Below are positions 8,927 to 16,859 of a stretch of 64,000 bases of DNA, in pieces (position 1 is the stretch's first letter; the number at the start of each line of letters is the position of its first letter). The notes under the pieces are model-generated. The model saw only the letters and a list, made by a program, of their open reading frames with translations, had not been told where the DNA came from and searched no databases. This DNA is from Bacteroidales bacterium (GTDB lineage Bacteria; Bacteroidota; Bacteroidia; Bacteroidales; UBA932): contig JAJFVD010000012.1 in the NCBI GenBank assembly GCA_021371955.1, positions 396,183 to 460,182 of the forward strand. The letters run 5' to 3'. Both the position numbers and the translations under genes were made by a program.

Positions 8927-10171
8927 ATGCTCCTGGAAAAAGTCATCCCTAAAGAACTGAATTCACTTAAAGATATTTTCTCATCGCTGCGTTCGCGCAA
9001 CTACCGTCTGTATTTTTTCGGTCAGGGTTTTTCGCTCATTGGCACATGGATGCAAAATATTGCACTCAGCTGGCTTGTATACAGGTTAACGGGATCGGTA
9101 TTTTTGCTTGGACTCATCGGGTTTACGACGCAGATACCAACGTTTATTCTCACGCCCTTTACCGGAGTGCTCACAGACAGATACAACCGTCACAAAATAA
9201 TGGTTCTGGCTCAGGTATTTTTCATGCTTCAGGCATTTGCAATGGCCTTTCTGGTGCTTTTCAATTTAATAGATGTATGGCACATTATAGTTCTCAGTCT
9301 TGTATTTGGCGTTATCAGCGCATTCGATGCTCCTGCAAGGCAGTCTCTTGTGATTGACCTGATAGACAAGCCGGAGGACCTCGGAAACGCAATTGCACTC
9401 AATTCTGCACTTTTCAACGGGGCCCGGCTCATTGGCCCGGCTATCGCAGGACTAACAATTGCCGCAGTAGGAGAGGGAATATGTTTCTTATTAAATGCGC
9501 TGAGTTTCTTAGCTGTTATTATTGCACTGATGCAGATAAAGATTCCGCACAAACTGGCCGTTACATCATCAACACCCTTTGGTAAAAGCTTCCGGGAAGG
9601 GCTCAATTATACCTTCCGCACTCAATCCATAAGAAAACTGATTCTTCTCCTTGCGATGATGAGTCTTGCCGCTTTTCCGTTTATCGTACTCCTTCCTGCC
9701 TATGCAAAAGAGGTGCTTGGAGGAGGTTCGGAAACTCTTGGTTTTCTGATGTCTGCTCTGGGTGGGGGCGCATTGGTTGGTGCGCTTTATATGGCATCCC
9801 GCAGGTCTGTTAAAGGACTTGATAAGATAATATCTGTAAATACAGTTCTCCTGGGTGCTTCGATAGTACTCACTGCCTTTTCTCACTCTATTTTCTTATC
9901 CCTCACCTCTCTTGCAATCAGCGGACTCACGATGATTCTCGCATTATCGTCAATAAATACTCTGCTTCAGACAACTACCGAAGAGAGCAAGCGTGGACGG
10001 GTAATGAGCTTTTATGCCATGGCCCTAATGGGCACGCAGCCGATTGGCAACCTCATTGCCGGGTCAATTGCAAGCGGTACGGGAATACCTGTTACGCTCA
10101 TTCTTGGCGGAACAATAACTGTTGGTGCAGGAATATGGTATTTTAACCGCAGTTCAAAAACCGGAGTTTAG
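8927..10171 (+). CDS. MFS transporter (EntS/MFS_3-type exporter)
   Basis: The 414-residue product has about 12 transmembrane segments and major-facilitator features. The segment SRNYRLYFFGQGFSLIGTWMQNIALSWLVY is typical of MFS_3/EntS-like permeases. The cytoplasmic loop GVLTDRYNRHKIM is the MFS motif A, and DAPARQSLVIDLI with NAIALNS follows. Homologues export siderophores or drugs, but the substrate here is unknown. The start at 8927 (MLLEKVIPKELN) is preferred over the in-frame ATG at 8876, which would add 17 residues and overlap the promoter. Confidence 0.85.
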   Translation: MLLEKVIPKELNSLKDIFSSLRSRNYRLYFFGQGFSLIGTWMQNIALSWLVYRLTGSVFLLGLIGFTTQIPTFILTPFTGVLTDRYNRHKIMVLAQVFFMLQAFAMAFLVLFNLIDVWHIIVLSLVFGVISAFDAPARQSLVIDLIDKPEDLGNAIALNSALFNGARLIGPAIAGLTIAAVGEGICFLLNALSFLAVIIALMQIKIPHKLAVTSSTPFGKSFREGLNYTFRTQSIRKLILLLAMMSLAAFPFIVLLPAYAKEVLGGGSETLGFLMSALGGGALVGALYMASRRSVKGLDKIISVNTVLLGASIVLTAFSHSIFLSLTSLAISGLTMILALSSINTLLQTTTEESKRGRVMSFYAMALMGTQPIGNLIAGSIASGTGIPVTLILGGTITVGAGIWYFNRSSKTGV

Positions 10172-10173
10172 AA

Positions 10174-10377
10174 TTATTTCTTTTTGCAGGTATTTATCCC
10201 AAAAGGAACATATAGCGGGCAAAAACTTAATACGCTTGTAAGGAGAAATATTCCCGCTAAAATTATCAGGATTATTGCAAGAGTTCCTGTAATAATATTG
10301 GCAAAGTACAGTCCAAAGATGACAAACCCGATTATAATCCTGATCGTTTTGTCAATGGTGCCCATGTTTTTTTCCAT
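10174..10377 (-). CDS. DUF2892 (YgaP-like) small membrane protein
   Basis: The 67-residue protein starts MEKNMGTIDKTIRIIIG and has two hydrophobic helices followed by a short C-terminal tail with SFCPLYVPFGINTCKKK. This is the DUF2892 pattern, also found as the membrane anchor of the rhodanese YgaP. The NMGTIDK-type start and the Cys-containing tail are typical, and the true start may be Met5. It is the last gene of the thioredoxin operon (53 bases after trxA), which hints at a role in sulfur or thiol metabolism. That link is inferred from context. Confidence 0.8.
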   Translation of the reverse strand: MEKNMGTIDKTIRIIIGFVIFGLYFANIITGTLAIILIILAGIFLLTSVLSFCPLYVPFGINTCKKK

Positions 10378-10429
10378 CTTGTTAGTTTTTATTTTCAGAT
10401 ATATAACAATTCATCATGAAGTTAGTTTT

Positions 10430-10858
10430 TTAGTTTGAACTACTGATGCTATTGCTCTCTTTTATTAACATCTCTTTGCTTTTTATCCCAACTAACCGTT
10501 TCACTTCGGAGCCGTTTTTAAACAGCACAAGTGTGGGTATACTTCGTACATTATATTTTTGGGCAAGCATCTGGTAATCTTCAATATTTATCTTTCCCAC
10601 AAATGCATTTCCCGACAATTCACCCGCAACTTCGTTCAAAACAGGAGCCATCATTCTGCATGGAGCGCACCAGCTTGCCCAGAAATCCACAAGAACAACC
10701 TTGCCTTTGAGCTGCTGACCAATATTTTTATCGGTAATCGTGATTATTTTATCATGGTCGGCCACCATAGGAGTATTCTTCATTTTAGAGTATGACCTGT
10801 AAATTGCATAGGCAAGGACACCCGCAACGGCTATTATAATAATTGTTGTTGTACTCAT
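10430..10858 (-). CDS. trxA: Membrane-anchored thioredoxin
   Basis: The 142-residue protein has an N-terminal transmembrane helix (about residues 4-20), a short linker, then a complete thioredoxin domain. The active site is WCAPC with Cys64 and Cys67, and the cis-proline loop is [12 protein letters not shown]. The sequence C-A-P-C instead of C-G-P-C is common in Bacteroidota. The helix places the domain either on the cytoplasmic or the periplasmic face; the charge pattern after the helix (RSYSKMK) favours a cytoplasmic C-terminal domain (N-out), which would let trxB reduce it directly. The trxB stop codon lies 1 base away, so the two are cotranscribed. Confidence 0.9.
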   Translation of the reverse strand: MSTTTIIIIAVAGVLAYAIYRSYSKMKNTPMVADHDKIITITDKNIGQQLKGKVVLVDFWASWCAPCRMMAPVLNEVAGELSGNAFVGKINIEDYQMLAQKYNVRSIPTLVLFKNGSEVKRLVGIKSKEMLIKESNSISSSN

Positions 10859-10859
10859 T

Positions 10860-11813
10860 TTATTTTTTCAGTTTTTTCTTCAGTTCGTTCAAATATGCCG
10901 ATGATGCCAGTGCTGCGATTGTTCCGTCGCCAACAGCGGTGGTTACCTGACGGAACCGTTTTGTAATACTGTCTCCGGCTGCATAAACACCTTCAACACT
11001 TGTAGACATATCATTTTTAACAACTATCTCTCCCCACTGGTTTAATTCCACCTTGTCTTTAATGAATTCTGTATTTGGGATGTAGCCTATGAAAATAAAG
11101 GTGCCATCTGTTTTGAAGTTTGTAACATCTCCGGTTTTAAGATTTTTAATATCTACGCTTTCCAGTCTCTCATCTCCATAAAAAGCCGTAATAGTAGATT
11201 CCATAACAAAGCTTATTTTAGGATTTTTGCGGGCTTCTTCAATTGCATGTTCAAATGCCTGGAAATTGTCGAATTGATGGACGATTGTAATCTTGCTTGC
11301 ATATTTTGTTAGAGATACGGCTTCTTCAAGGGCCGAATTTCCTCCGCCAACAACAACAATCTCCTTGTCTGTAAAGAAATCTCCGTCGCAGGTTGCACAA
11401 TATGAAATTCCACGTCCCTTGAGATTGTCTTCTCCCGGTACTCCGAGAGTCCTGGACCTTCCGCCGCTGGTAATTATTACTATGTTTGAAGTATATACAG
11501 AGCCGTCAGATAAAACAAATGTCTTTACATCTCCCTTAAGTTCCATCTCTTTAATTGAGATGTTCGATTTAATCTCACAGCCAAAAGAGAGAGCCTGCTT
11601 TTTCATAATATTCCCGAGCTGGTATCCGCTTATGCTTTCAACTCCGGGATAATTGGCAATTTCATGTGTAAGGACCATTTGCCCTCCAACAGTGCCTTCG
11701 TTGAGAATAAGGGTTTTTACCCTTGCCCGGGAAAGGTATATGCCGGCGGTTAAGCCGGCAGGACCTCCGCCAATTACAACGGCATCAAAATGATTTGTTT
11801 CAGTAGCCATCAT
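10860..11813 (-). CDS. trxB: Thioredoxin-disulfide reductase
   Basis: The FAD/NADPH flavoprotein has the N-terminal FAD motif [19 protein letters not shown], the redox motif CATCDGDFF near residues 137-145, the NADPH motif [12 protein letters not shown] and the C-terminal [20 protein letters not shown] motif. It reduces thioredoxin with NADPH. I use the ATG at 11813 (another ATG follows at 11810). The longer in-frame start at 11843 would overlap the preceding gene by 29 bases and add residues not found in the family. The gene lies between a degenerate thioredoxin-fold gene and a membrane-anchored trxA, so this is a dedicated thiol-redox operon. Confidence 0.92.
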   Translation of the reverse strand: MMATETNHFDAVVIGGGPAGLTAGIYLSRARVKTLILNEGTVGGQMVLTHEIANYPGVESISGYQLGNIMKKQALSFGCEIKSNISIKEMELKGDVKTFVLSDGSVYTSNIVIITSGGRSRTLGVPGEDNLKGRGISYCATCDGDFFTDKEIVVVGGGNSALEEAVSLTKYASKITIVHQFDNFQAFEHAIEEARKNPKISFVMESTITAFYGDERLESVDIKNLKTGDVTNFKTDGTFIFIGYIPNTEFIKDKVELNQWGEIVVKNDMSTSVEGVYAAGDSITKRFRQVTTAVGDGTIAALASSAYLNELKKKLKK

Positions 11814-11814
11814 A

Positions 11815-12171
11815 TTAACCTTTCGATGGTGCACCAAATTCATTGTTTAGAATTGATGTTACCTGACCTTTAGTTTGAATACTTGATGTAGCTTTTGCAA
11901 CCTTGCCGTTTTTGTAGTAAATGGTAAAAGGAATACCCATGAAACCCCTCACTTCCGGGAGATTCCGGATTACGTGTGATTCCGGATTGTCAAACTCCAT
12001 GTCGCAAAATTTTACATGCTTGTATTCTTTTTCAATTTCTTCTGCGATTCCGTAAACAGGGATGCACATAGGACCCATTCTTCCGCATACAACCATAACG
12101 TTTTCGTTTTCACTCAGTATTTTTGCGTGGTCCGCTGCCGATTCAATGTGTTTCAGATTTGTGTATAACAT
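11815..12171 (-). CDS. Thioredoxin-fold protein with degenerate active site
   Basis: From the ATG at 12171 the product has 118 residues and the thioredoxin layout: strand VMVVC, active-site region with CGRMGPMC, helix PVYGIAEEIEKEY, and a cis-proline loop GIPFTIYYKNG with Pro81. In place of CxxC the aligned positions read Met32-Gly-Pro-Met35, with Cys29 and Cys36 flanking. A further Cys lies in KFCDMEFD. Normal dithiol chemistry at the canonical site is therefore not possible, though Cys29 and Cys36 could form a disulfide. It is the first gene of the trxB-trxA operon, directly behind the promoter. The longer reading from 12228 would start inside the region of the promoter leader and is rejected. 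Confidence 0.8.
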   Translation of the reverse strand: MLYTNLKHIESAADHAKILSENENVMVVCGRMGPMCIPVYGIAEEIEKEYKHVKFCDMEFDNPESHVIRNLPEVRGFMGIPFTIYYKNGKVAKATSSIQTKGQVTSILNNEFGAPSKG

Positions 12172-12211
12172 AACTTTAATTGTTTGATTTATATTGATAA
12201 TTAATATGGTG

Positions 12212-12242
12212 CAAAGGTACGGGAGCAATATGTTCCTTCAAA
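12212..12242 (-). promoter_or_regulatory. Promoter of the thioredoxin operon
   Basis: On the minus strand TTTG (12242-12239) and TACCTTTG (12219-12212) are separated by 19 bases, matching the Bacteroidota consensus. It lies 40 bases before the ATG at 12171 and faces the divergent Crp/Fnr gene, which could bind in this intergenic region. Confidence 0.65.
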
Positions 12243-12307
12243 GGATTTGCCCTTCTGGCTGGACAACTCAGGAATTGAATTGGGACAACTTTATTGTTGA
12301 AATAGAT

Positions 12308-12315
12308 TAACTTTG
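12308..12315 (+). promoter_or_regulatory. -7 box (TAACTTTG) for the Crp/Fnr regulator gene
   Basis: TAACTTTG matches TAnnTTTG and lies 23 bases before the ATG. A near-direct repeat (GGACAACT at 12260 and GGGACAACT at 12282) lies just upstream and may be a regulator site. No convincing -33 element is seen. Confidence 0.4.
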
Positions 12316-12338
12316 TACAAATCAAAAGGGATAGCAAT

Positions 12339-13034
12339 ATGAAAACAATACTTGAAACCGATAAAGAATATATATGTGATATTCATGCCCCTTGTTTTCA
12401 AATGCTCACCTCCAGGGAACTTGAACTTGTCCGGGCGAGCAAAACGCAGGTTTTGTTTCGTAAGGGGGACTCACTTACAAAACAGGGAACATTTGCATCC
12501 TATATTCTGTTTGTAATAAACGGCATTTGCAAACAATACATAGAGGGCTATGGTTCCAGAAGTTTCAACATGAGGATTGTTCAGCCCGGAGAATTTGTTG
12601 GCCTTTCTGCTGTGTTTACAAAAAATATTTTCAATTATTCTACGGTTGCCCTTACAGATTGCTATGCCTTTCTTATTGAAAAAGAAGCGATTGCAAAGGT
12701 TATTCAGAAAAACGGACTTTTTGGACTCAATATAATAAAACGCTATTGCGAACAAAATTCAAACCTTTTTTCTACCCTGCAAACTGTCCTTTATAAACAA
12801 ATGAATGGACGCATTTCGGAAACTCTGCTTTATCTGGATTCAATAAAAGAGTCACATCCAGATATTTTCCTGCTCCTCTCCCGTAAAGATATTGCCGACT
12901 TTGCTGCAATTTCTACAGAGAGTGCGGTTAAACTTCTGAAGAGTTTTGAAAAAGACGGGCTTATTGAGTTGCAGGATAAAGATGTCATTATTAGGGATAA
13001 AAATGCTCTTGAGGATATAAGCAAGAGGGGCTAA
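12339..13034 (+). CDS. Crp/Fnr family transcriptional regulator
   Basis: The 231-residue protein has an N-terminal cyclic-nucleotide-binding-type beta-roll (about residues 25-145, with FRKGDSLTKQGTFASYILFVINGICKQY) and a C-terminal winged helix-turn-helix (about residues 165-225, RKDIADFAAISTESAVKLLKSF). Two cysteines lie near the N-terminus in CDIHAPCF, with another in NGICKQY. The spacing is not that of the classic FNR 4Fe-4S site, so I do not claim a cluster. It is divergently transcribed from the thioredoxin operon and shares a 167-base intergenic region with it, so it probably controls that operon. The signal is unknown, and redox or oxygen sensing is inferred. Confidence 0.85.
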   Translation: MKTILETDKEYICDIHAPCFQMLTSRELELVRASKTQVLFRKGDSLTKQGTFASYILFVINGICKQYIEGYGSRSFNMRIVQPGEFVGLSAVFTKNIFNYSTVALTDCYAFLIEKEAIAKVIQKNGLFGLNIIKRYCEQNSNLFSTLQTVLYKQMNGRISETLLYLDSIKESHPDIFLLLSRKDIADFAAISTESAVKLLKSFEKDGLIELQDKDVIIRDKNALEDISKRG

Positions 13035-13073
13035 ATTCTCATCGTTTTTCTTTCTTTTTCCAATCCGTTTTGT

Positions 13074-13081
13074 TATATTTG
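13074..13081 (+). promoter_or_regulatory. -7 box (TATATTTG) before the small membrane protein gene
   Basis: TATATTTG matches TAnnTTTG and lies 16 bases before the ATG at 13097. It supports that start over an in-frame upstream ATG at 13070, which would lie within or ahead of the promoter. Confidence 0.45.
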
Positions 13082-13096
13082 GATAATTACATCCTT

Positions 13097-13474
13097 ATGA
13101 AAAAGCTGGATATATATCTGATTATATTAACAGCGGTGGTTATCCTGTTAATATGGCGCTACGACTCAGCTAACCTTGTAAAGATTGTGTTGTATCTTCT
13201 GATTATTATCGGACTCTATTTATCCATCGTGCTTACAAAAATCAAAAAAAAGAGAAAGAGAGTTGAAGTTTCTCACAAAGGATTTGTTGTACTTGCAACA
13301 GGCCATACTCTTCTTACCCTTCTCTTTTTCATGACAGGCAGTTTCAATGAACCCGATTCAATAGTATCCACCGGAGAATTTATTATTTATCTGGCTCTTC
13401 TGATACTATTCACTCTCGTTGTCGTTGCGAATTGCTCTTTGAAGCAGGATGCACTTAAACGAGATGAGAGTTAA
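13097..13474 (+). CDS. Four-TM membrane protein of unknown function
   Basis: The 125-residue product has about four hydrophobic segments (near residues 5-23, 29-46, 64-80 and 94-112) with a basic loop KIKKKRKRVE between the second and third. I do not recognise the family. It is preceded by a probable promoter and is convergent with pdxH. Nothing in the sequence suggests catalysis. Confidence 0.7.
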   Translation: MKKLDIYLIILTAVVILLIWRYDSANLVKIVLYLLIIIGLYLSIVLTKIKKKRKRVEVSHKGFVVLATGHTLLTLLFFMTGSFNEPDSIVSTGEFIIYLALLILFTLVVVANCSLKQDALKRDES

Positions 13475-13480
13475 GATAAT

Positions 13481-14119
13481 TCAGGGATAAAGCCTCACAA
13501 CTTTCCACTCTGCACCGTTTAGTGTATATCGGAAACGGTCATGGGATCTTTTAACGCCGCCTTGCCAGAATTCAAAAAGAACAGGCTCGACAACATATCC
13601 TCCCCAATGTCCGGGCCTCCTGATATCATCATTGCTTTCTGACAAATTCCTTATTTCGGAGTCAAAGGACTCTCTTTCCTGCAAAGGCTCGCTCTGCCTG
13701 GACAGAGCCGAAGAGGCACGGTTCTCTCTTGGACGGGATTCAAAATATTCATCGGATTCGGCAGATGAAATTTTCCTGACATTTCCCTCAATTCTTACCT
13801 GTCTCATCGAATCAGGCCAGAAAAAAAGAAGTGCTGCACGATTGTTTTCTTCCAGTTGCCGGCCTTTATGACTTTTGTAATTTGTAAAGAAAACAAATCC
13901 GGAATCGGAATACTTTTTAAGCAAAACCATTCTTGAAGATGGCATCATATCATTTCCCACGGTAGATAAAACCATCGCGTTTGCTTCTCCGTTCTCCAGC
14001 TCAAGAGCCTCTTTAAACCATTTTTCAAACAGAAGAAACGGGTCATCTTTTAAATCCTCAGCGTAAAGCGGCTTAGGAGAGTAATCTCTCCTCATTCCGT
14101 ATAATTCTTTTTCCTGCAT
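13481..14119 (-). CDS. pdxH: Pyridoxamine 5'-phosphate oxidase
   Basis: The 212-residue flavoprotein oxidises pyridoxamine or pyridoxine 5'-phosphate to pyridoxal 5'-phosphate using FMN and O2. Diagnostic segments are the N-terminal YGMRRDY, the SSRMVLLKKYSDSGFVFFTNY FMN-binding region, the GHWGGYVVEPVLFEFWQGG region and the terminal FRYTLNGAEWKVVRLYP. The length matches PdxH. The need for oxygen suggests that the organism is at least oxygen tolerant, an inference that sits beside anaerobe-type genes such as GGGtGRT. It is convergent with the membrane protein gene, with 6 bases between the stops. Confidence 0.93.
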   Translation of the reverse strand: MQEKELYGMRRDYSPKPLYAEDLKDDPFLLFEKWFKEALELENGEANAMVLSTVGNDMMPSSRMVLLKKYSDSGFVFFTNYKSHKGRQLEENNRAALLFFWPDSMRQVRIEGNVRKISSAESDEYFESRPRENRASSALSRQSEPLQERESFDSEIRNLSESNDDIRRPGHWGGYVVEPVLFEFWQGGVKRSHDRFRYTLNGAEWKVVRLYP

Positions 14120-14142
14120 ATTTTAATATAACAAAAAAGTAT

Positions 14143-14150
14143 TACTTTTG
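14143..14150 (+). promoter_or_regulatory. -7 box (TACTTTTG) before the histidine kinase gene
   Basis: TACTTTTG matches TAnnTTTG and lies 56 bases before the ATG at 14206. No -33 element is evident at the expected distance. Confidence 0.35.
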
Positions 14151-14205
14151 ATTATTGGTGAAATAATGATTCTGATTGTTTTATGTAGCCCACCCATTGG
14201 TGCCT

Positions 14206-15165
14206 ATGTCAAAATTTAAGTTCGAATACAGAATAACCATTGCCTACCTCGTTATTGGAGGTTTGTGGATTCATTTTTCAGATATTTTTCTGGAGTCATT
14301 TATAGATGACCCCCATGTTATCACGAGAATCCAGTCTTATAAAGGATGGTTCTATGTTATTATCACAGCATTAATATTCTTTATTTTTATCAGGCGACAT
14401 ATCGAAAAACTCAGAAGAGCAGAGCGTCAGGCTCAGGAGAGTGACAGGCTCAAATCGGCATTTCTTGCCAACGTAAGTCATGAAATCCGTACTCCTATGA
14501 GCGGAATCATGGGATTTGCCGAACTTCTCAAAGAACCCGGTATTACAGGAGAACAACAGCTTGAGTATATAAAAATTATTGAGAACAGCGGCGAACGGAT
14601 GCTCGATCTTATTAATGACCTCATAAACATATCAAAGCTTGAATCGGGGCAAATGAAACTCTTTATTTGCGAGTTTGACCTCAACGAAAAAATGCATCTG
14701 CTGTATCAGTTTTTTAAGATTCAGGCAGAAGAAAAGCAACTTGAGCTGTTTTGTAAACTTGGTCTTGAAAATACAGACGATGCAATAATTCTTTCCGACA
14801 AGGATAAGGTAATATCTGTTCTCACAAATCTGATAAAGAATGCAATAAAGTATACCGATAAAGGATATGTAGAGTTTGGATATATTATTAATGAAGGCAC
14901 AATTGAATTCTATGTTACAGATACAGGCATAGGAATAGAAAACGATAAACAGCATTCAATTTTTGACCGTTTTGTACAGGCAGATATCTCTTTGGCAAGG
15001 TCATACGAAGGGGCAGGGCTCGGGCTCGCAATATCCAAAGCTTATGCCGAGCTTATTGGCGGTAAGATATGGGTTGACTCACAATATGGAATGGGTTCGA
15101 CATTTTATTTCTCAATTCCTTATAAGAAGGCACCGGCCATGTCGGCTAGCGGTTCTCAAGGGTAG
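14206..15165 (+). CDS. Membrane-bound sensor histidine kinase
   Basis: The 319-residue protein has two transmembrane segments near the N-terminus (ITIAYLVIGGLWI and WFYVIITALIFFIF) with a short loop between them, then a HisKA domain with the phospho-acceptor His in FLANVSHEIRTPMSGIMGF and an HATPase_c domain with N-box NLIKNAIKYT, G1 box DTGIGI, F box FDRFVQ and G2 box GAGLGLAIS. It has no receiver domain. No response regulator is adjacent, so it is an orphan kinase. I prefer the ATG at 14206 over 14176. Its 3' end overlaps the convergent PagL-like gene by 20 bases. Confidence 0.88.
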   Translation: MSKFKFEYRITIAYLVIGGLWIHFSDIFLESFIDDPHVITRIQSYKGWFYVIITALIFFIFIRRHIEKLRRAERQAQESDRLKSAFLANVSHEIRTPMSGIMGFAELLKEPGITGEQQLEYIKIIENSGERMLDLINDLINISKLESGQMKLFICEFDLNEKMHLLYQFFKIQAEEKQLELFCKLGLENTDDAIILSDKDKVISVLTNLIKNAIKYTDKGYVEFGYIINEGTIEFYVTDTGIGIENDKQHSIFDRFVQADISLARSYEGAGLGLAISKAYAELIGGKIWVDSQYGMGSTFYFSIPYKKAPAMSASGSQG

Positions 15166-15781
15166 TCAGATTGATAATTATACCTCCTGTTAATGCAAAA
15201 CTGTTTATGCCAAGGTTGGGATGTCTTGTCTCTGCATTGCTTATGTGCCGGAAACCGGGACGGATATTGAGATAAATATTATCTACCAGTTTTATGTCAA
15301 ATCCAATGAACAGGTTATCCGAGAATATAAAACCGTCGATCTGCCTGGTGGGAGCTCCTGAGATATAATGGGGCCCTGTAGAAAGGAGTGCATAGCAACT
15401 GAGATAATCCTTATAAAGCCGCTTGCGGAGAGCCACTCCGACATTAAATCCCAATTCGTATCCCTGCGTGTAATTTGATTCTGAAGCGGTATTCAGATAT
15501 TTTGATGTATTTAACTGCAAAATACCTACTGCATCAAGGCTCCAGGTACGTCTTTCCCAGAAAGTGTAATTATATTGAAGTTTATGGAACTTTACACGGT
15601 ACTTGTAATCAAATCCTAAATCGACAATAGTGCCCAGTTTTTCGCTGCCGGAACCTATAATCAATCCAATAGAGTGTTGTGAAAAAGCAGGTTTTGATAA
15701 ACAAAATGAAAAAAGCAGTAATGTGATGGAAAAAAACAGGGGTAACCTGGTTTTAATATGTTTGGGGAAGAGATTTGTCAT
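15146..15781 (-). CDS. PagL-like lipid A 3-O-deacylase (acyloxyacyl hydrolase family)
   Basis: The 211-residue protein has a signal peptide ending near residue 35 (AFSQ) and is an eight-stranded-barrel-type outer membrane enzyme. Its C-terminal strands contain the PagL catalytic signature: His179 and Ser181 in FRHISNA, followed by HPNLGINSF. PagL removes the 3-O-linked acyl chain of lipid A in the outer membrane. The general base Glu of PagL cannot be placed with confidence, so activity is an inference. The gene is convergent and overlaps the histidine kinase by 20 bases at the 3' end. It starts close to the divergent Nudix-like gene. Confidence 0.75.
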   Translation of the reverse strand: MTNLFPKHIKTRLPLFFSITLLLFSFCLSKPAFSQHSIGLIIGSGSEKLGTIVDLGFDYKYRVKFHKLQYNYTFWERRTWSLDAVGILQLNTSKYLNTASESNYTQGYELGFNVGVALRKRLYKDYLSCYALLSTGPHYISGAPTRQIDGFIFSDNLFIGFDIKLVDNIYLNIRPGFRHISNAETRHPNLGINSFALTGGIIINLTTLENR

Positions 15782-15894
15782 ATATGATAGCGAAAAAATA
15801 CGCTACGAAGTTACATAAAAAACTTAAATCATTTAATTGTAATATTTTTATTAGTTTTATTAAAAATTACCCCATTGAAAACAGCTTGAAACAG

Positions 15895-16848
15895 ATGATA
15901 AATCTAATAAAGAAAGCAAAAATTTTCAGGGAGGAAATTCCGTTTGTGGAGCTTATGAGCGTAGAAAAAAACGGAGTTCTTCCGGAAATATCGCTCAATT
16001 ATGAAAAAGTAATTATTGAAGCGGACAATGCCGAAAACTATCGGGAATATTGGGGTTTTATAACAAAGGAACATTTTCTGGAAATTCAGCGCAGGGCAGT
16101 ATTGGCACTCAAATATGGAGACAGCGATACTAAAAGACTCACCTATTTTTCTTTTGACAGCGGGCGAGATATGCTCAGGCTGGGATTCCATCCTACAAAA
16201 TACAGTGTTTACAAGAGTTTTCGTGAAGTAACAGGACAATCCCACTGGGGAGAAGGTCTGGACACAGGATGGGTGGGGAGCCGGTTGCTTTCAAACCATT
16301 GCGGTACCGGAATTTTCATAGACTGCGCAGATAATGACTATGGCAGAGTTTTAATTGAGATGACTCCCAATCATGATGTAATTGACACACACAGGCTTTG
16401 CCGCACATACTCTGCAAGCGGAAGCCTTGACTGGGGAGATAAATCTGTTTTTGACGGAATTTTGCGAGAGACCCGGGAGGAGATAAATTATAATCCATCT
16501 GTGGAAAAAGTTGAACTCATTTCATTTGGCTACGACACCCAGTTGAATTATTTCCAGTTTAGTTTCTACTACAGGGCAAAAGAGAACTGGAAGGAAATTT
16601 TTGAAGAAGCGAAGAGAGCCAGAGACGTTAACGAATATCTTAAAATAGACAGAATTCCTTATAATATAAACTATCTTAATGAGGCCGTAGATTCAATTGT
16701 ATCTGTTCCCTGGGAGCCTTCGGCACTTTACTCGATAATGCTTTTGTTTGCAAGACTTATCAGGAAAGAGATGCATAATGATAGTGCGGCAGAGTATAAG
16801 ATTTCGGAATTCCGGCAAAAAATTGAAAAACGAATAGACAGAATATAA
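15895..16848 (+). CDS. Nudix-like hydrolase of unknown substrate
   Basis: I use the ATG at 15895 (317 residues). Upstream in-frame starts exist at 15784 (ATG) and 15775 (TTG), but those codons lie in AT-rich sequence and the TTG overlaps the divergent PagL-like gene. The second half contains a Nudix-box-like stretch around residues 175-198 (GSLDWGDKSVFDGILRETREE), with the REtxEE core and an upstream Gly. The first half, about 170 residues, is a separate domain I do not recognise. Substrates of such proteins are usually nucleoside diphosphate derivatives, but none can be named. The serine hydrolase follows after 11 bases and may be cotranscribed. Confidence 0.55.
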   Translation: MINLIKKAKIFREEIPFVELMSVEKNGVLPEISLNYEKVIIEADNAENYREYWGFITKEHFLEIQRRAVLALKYGDSDTKRLTYFSFDSGRDMLRLGFHPTKYSVYKSFREVTGQSHWGEGLDTGWVGSRLLSNHCGTGIFIDCADNDYGRVLIEMTPNHDVIDTHRLCRTYSASGSLDWGDKSVFDGILRETREEINYNPSVEKVELISFGYDTQLNYFQFSFYYRAKENWKEIFEEAKRARDVNEYLKIDRIPYNINYLNEAVDSIVSVPWEPSALYSIMLLFARLIRKEMHNDSAAEYKISEFRQKIEKRIDRI

Positions 16849-16859
16849 CAGATTTAAAA

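Noticed and set aside
12339..12420. FNR-type iron-sulfur cluster in the Crp/Fnr protein
   Set aside because: The N-terminal cysteines (CDIHAPC and a later NGIC) do not match the four-cysteine spacing of FNR.
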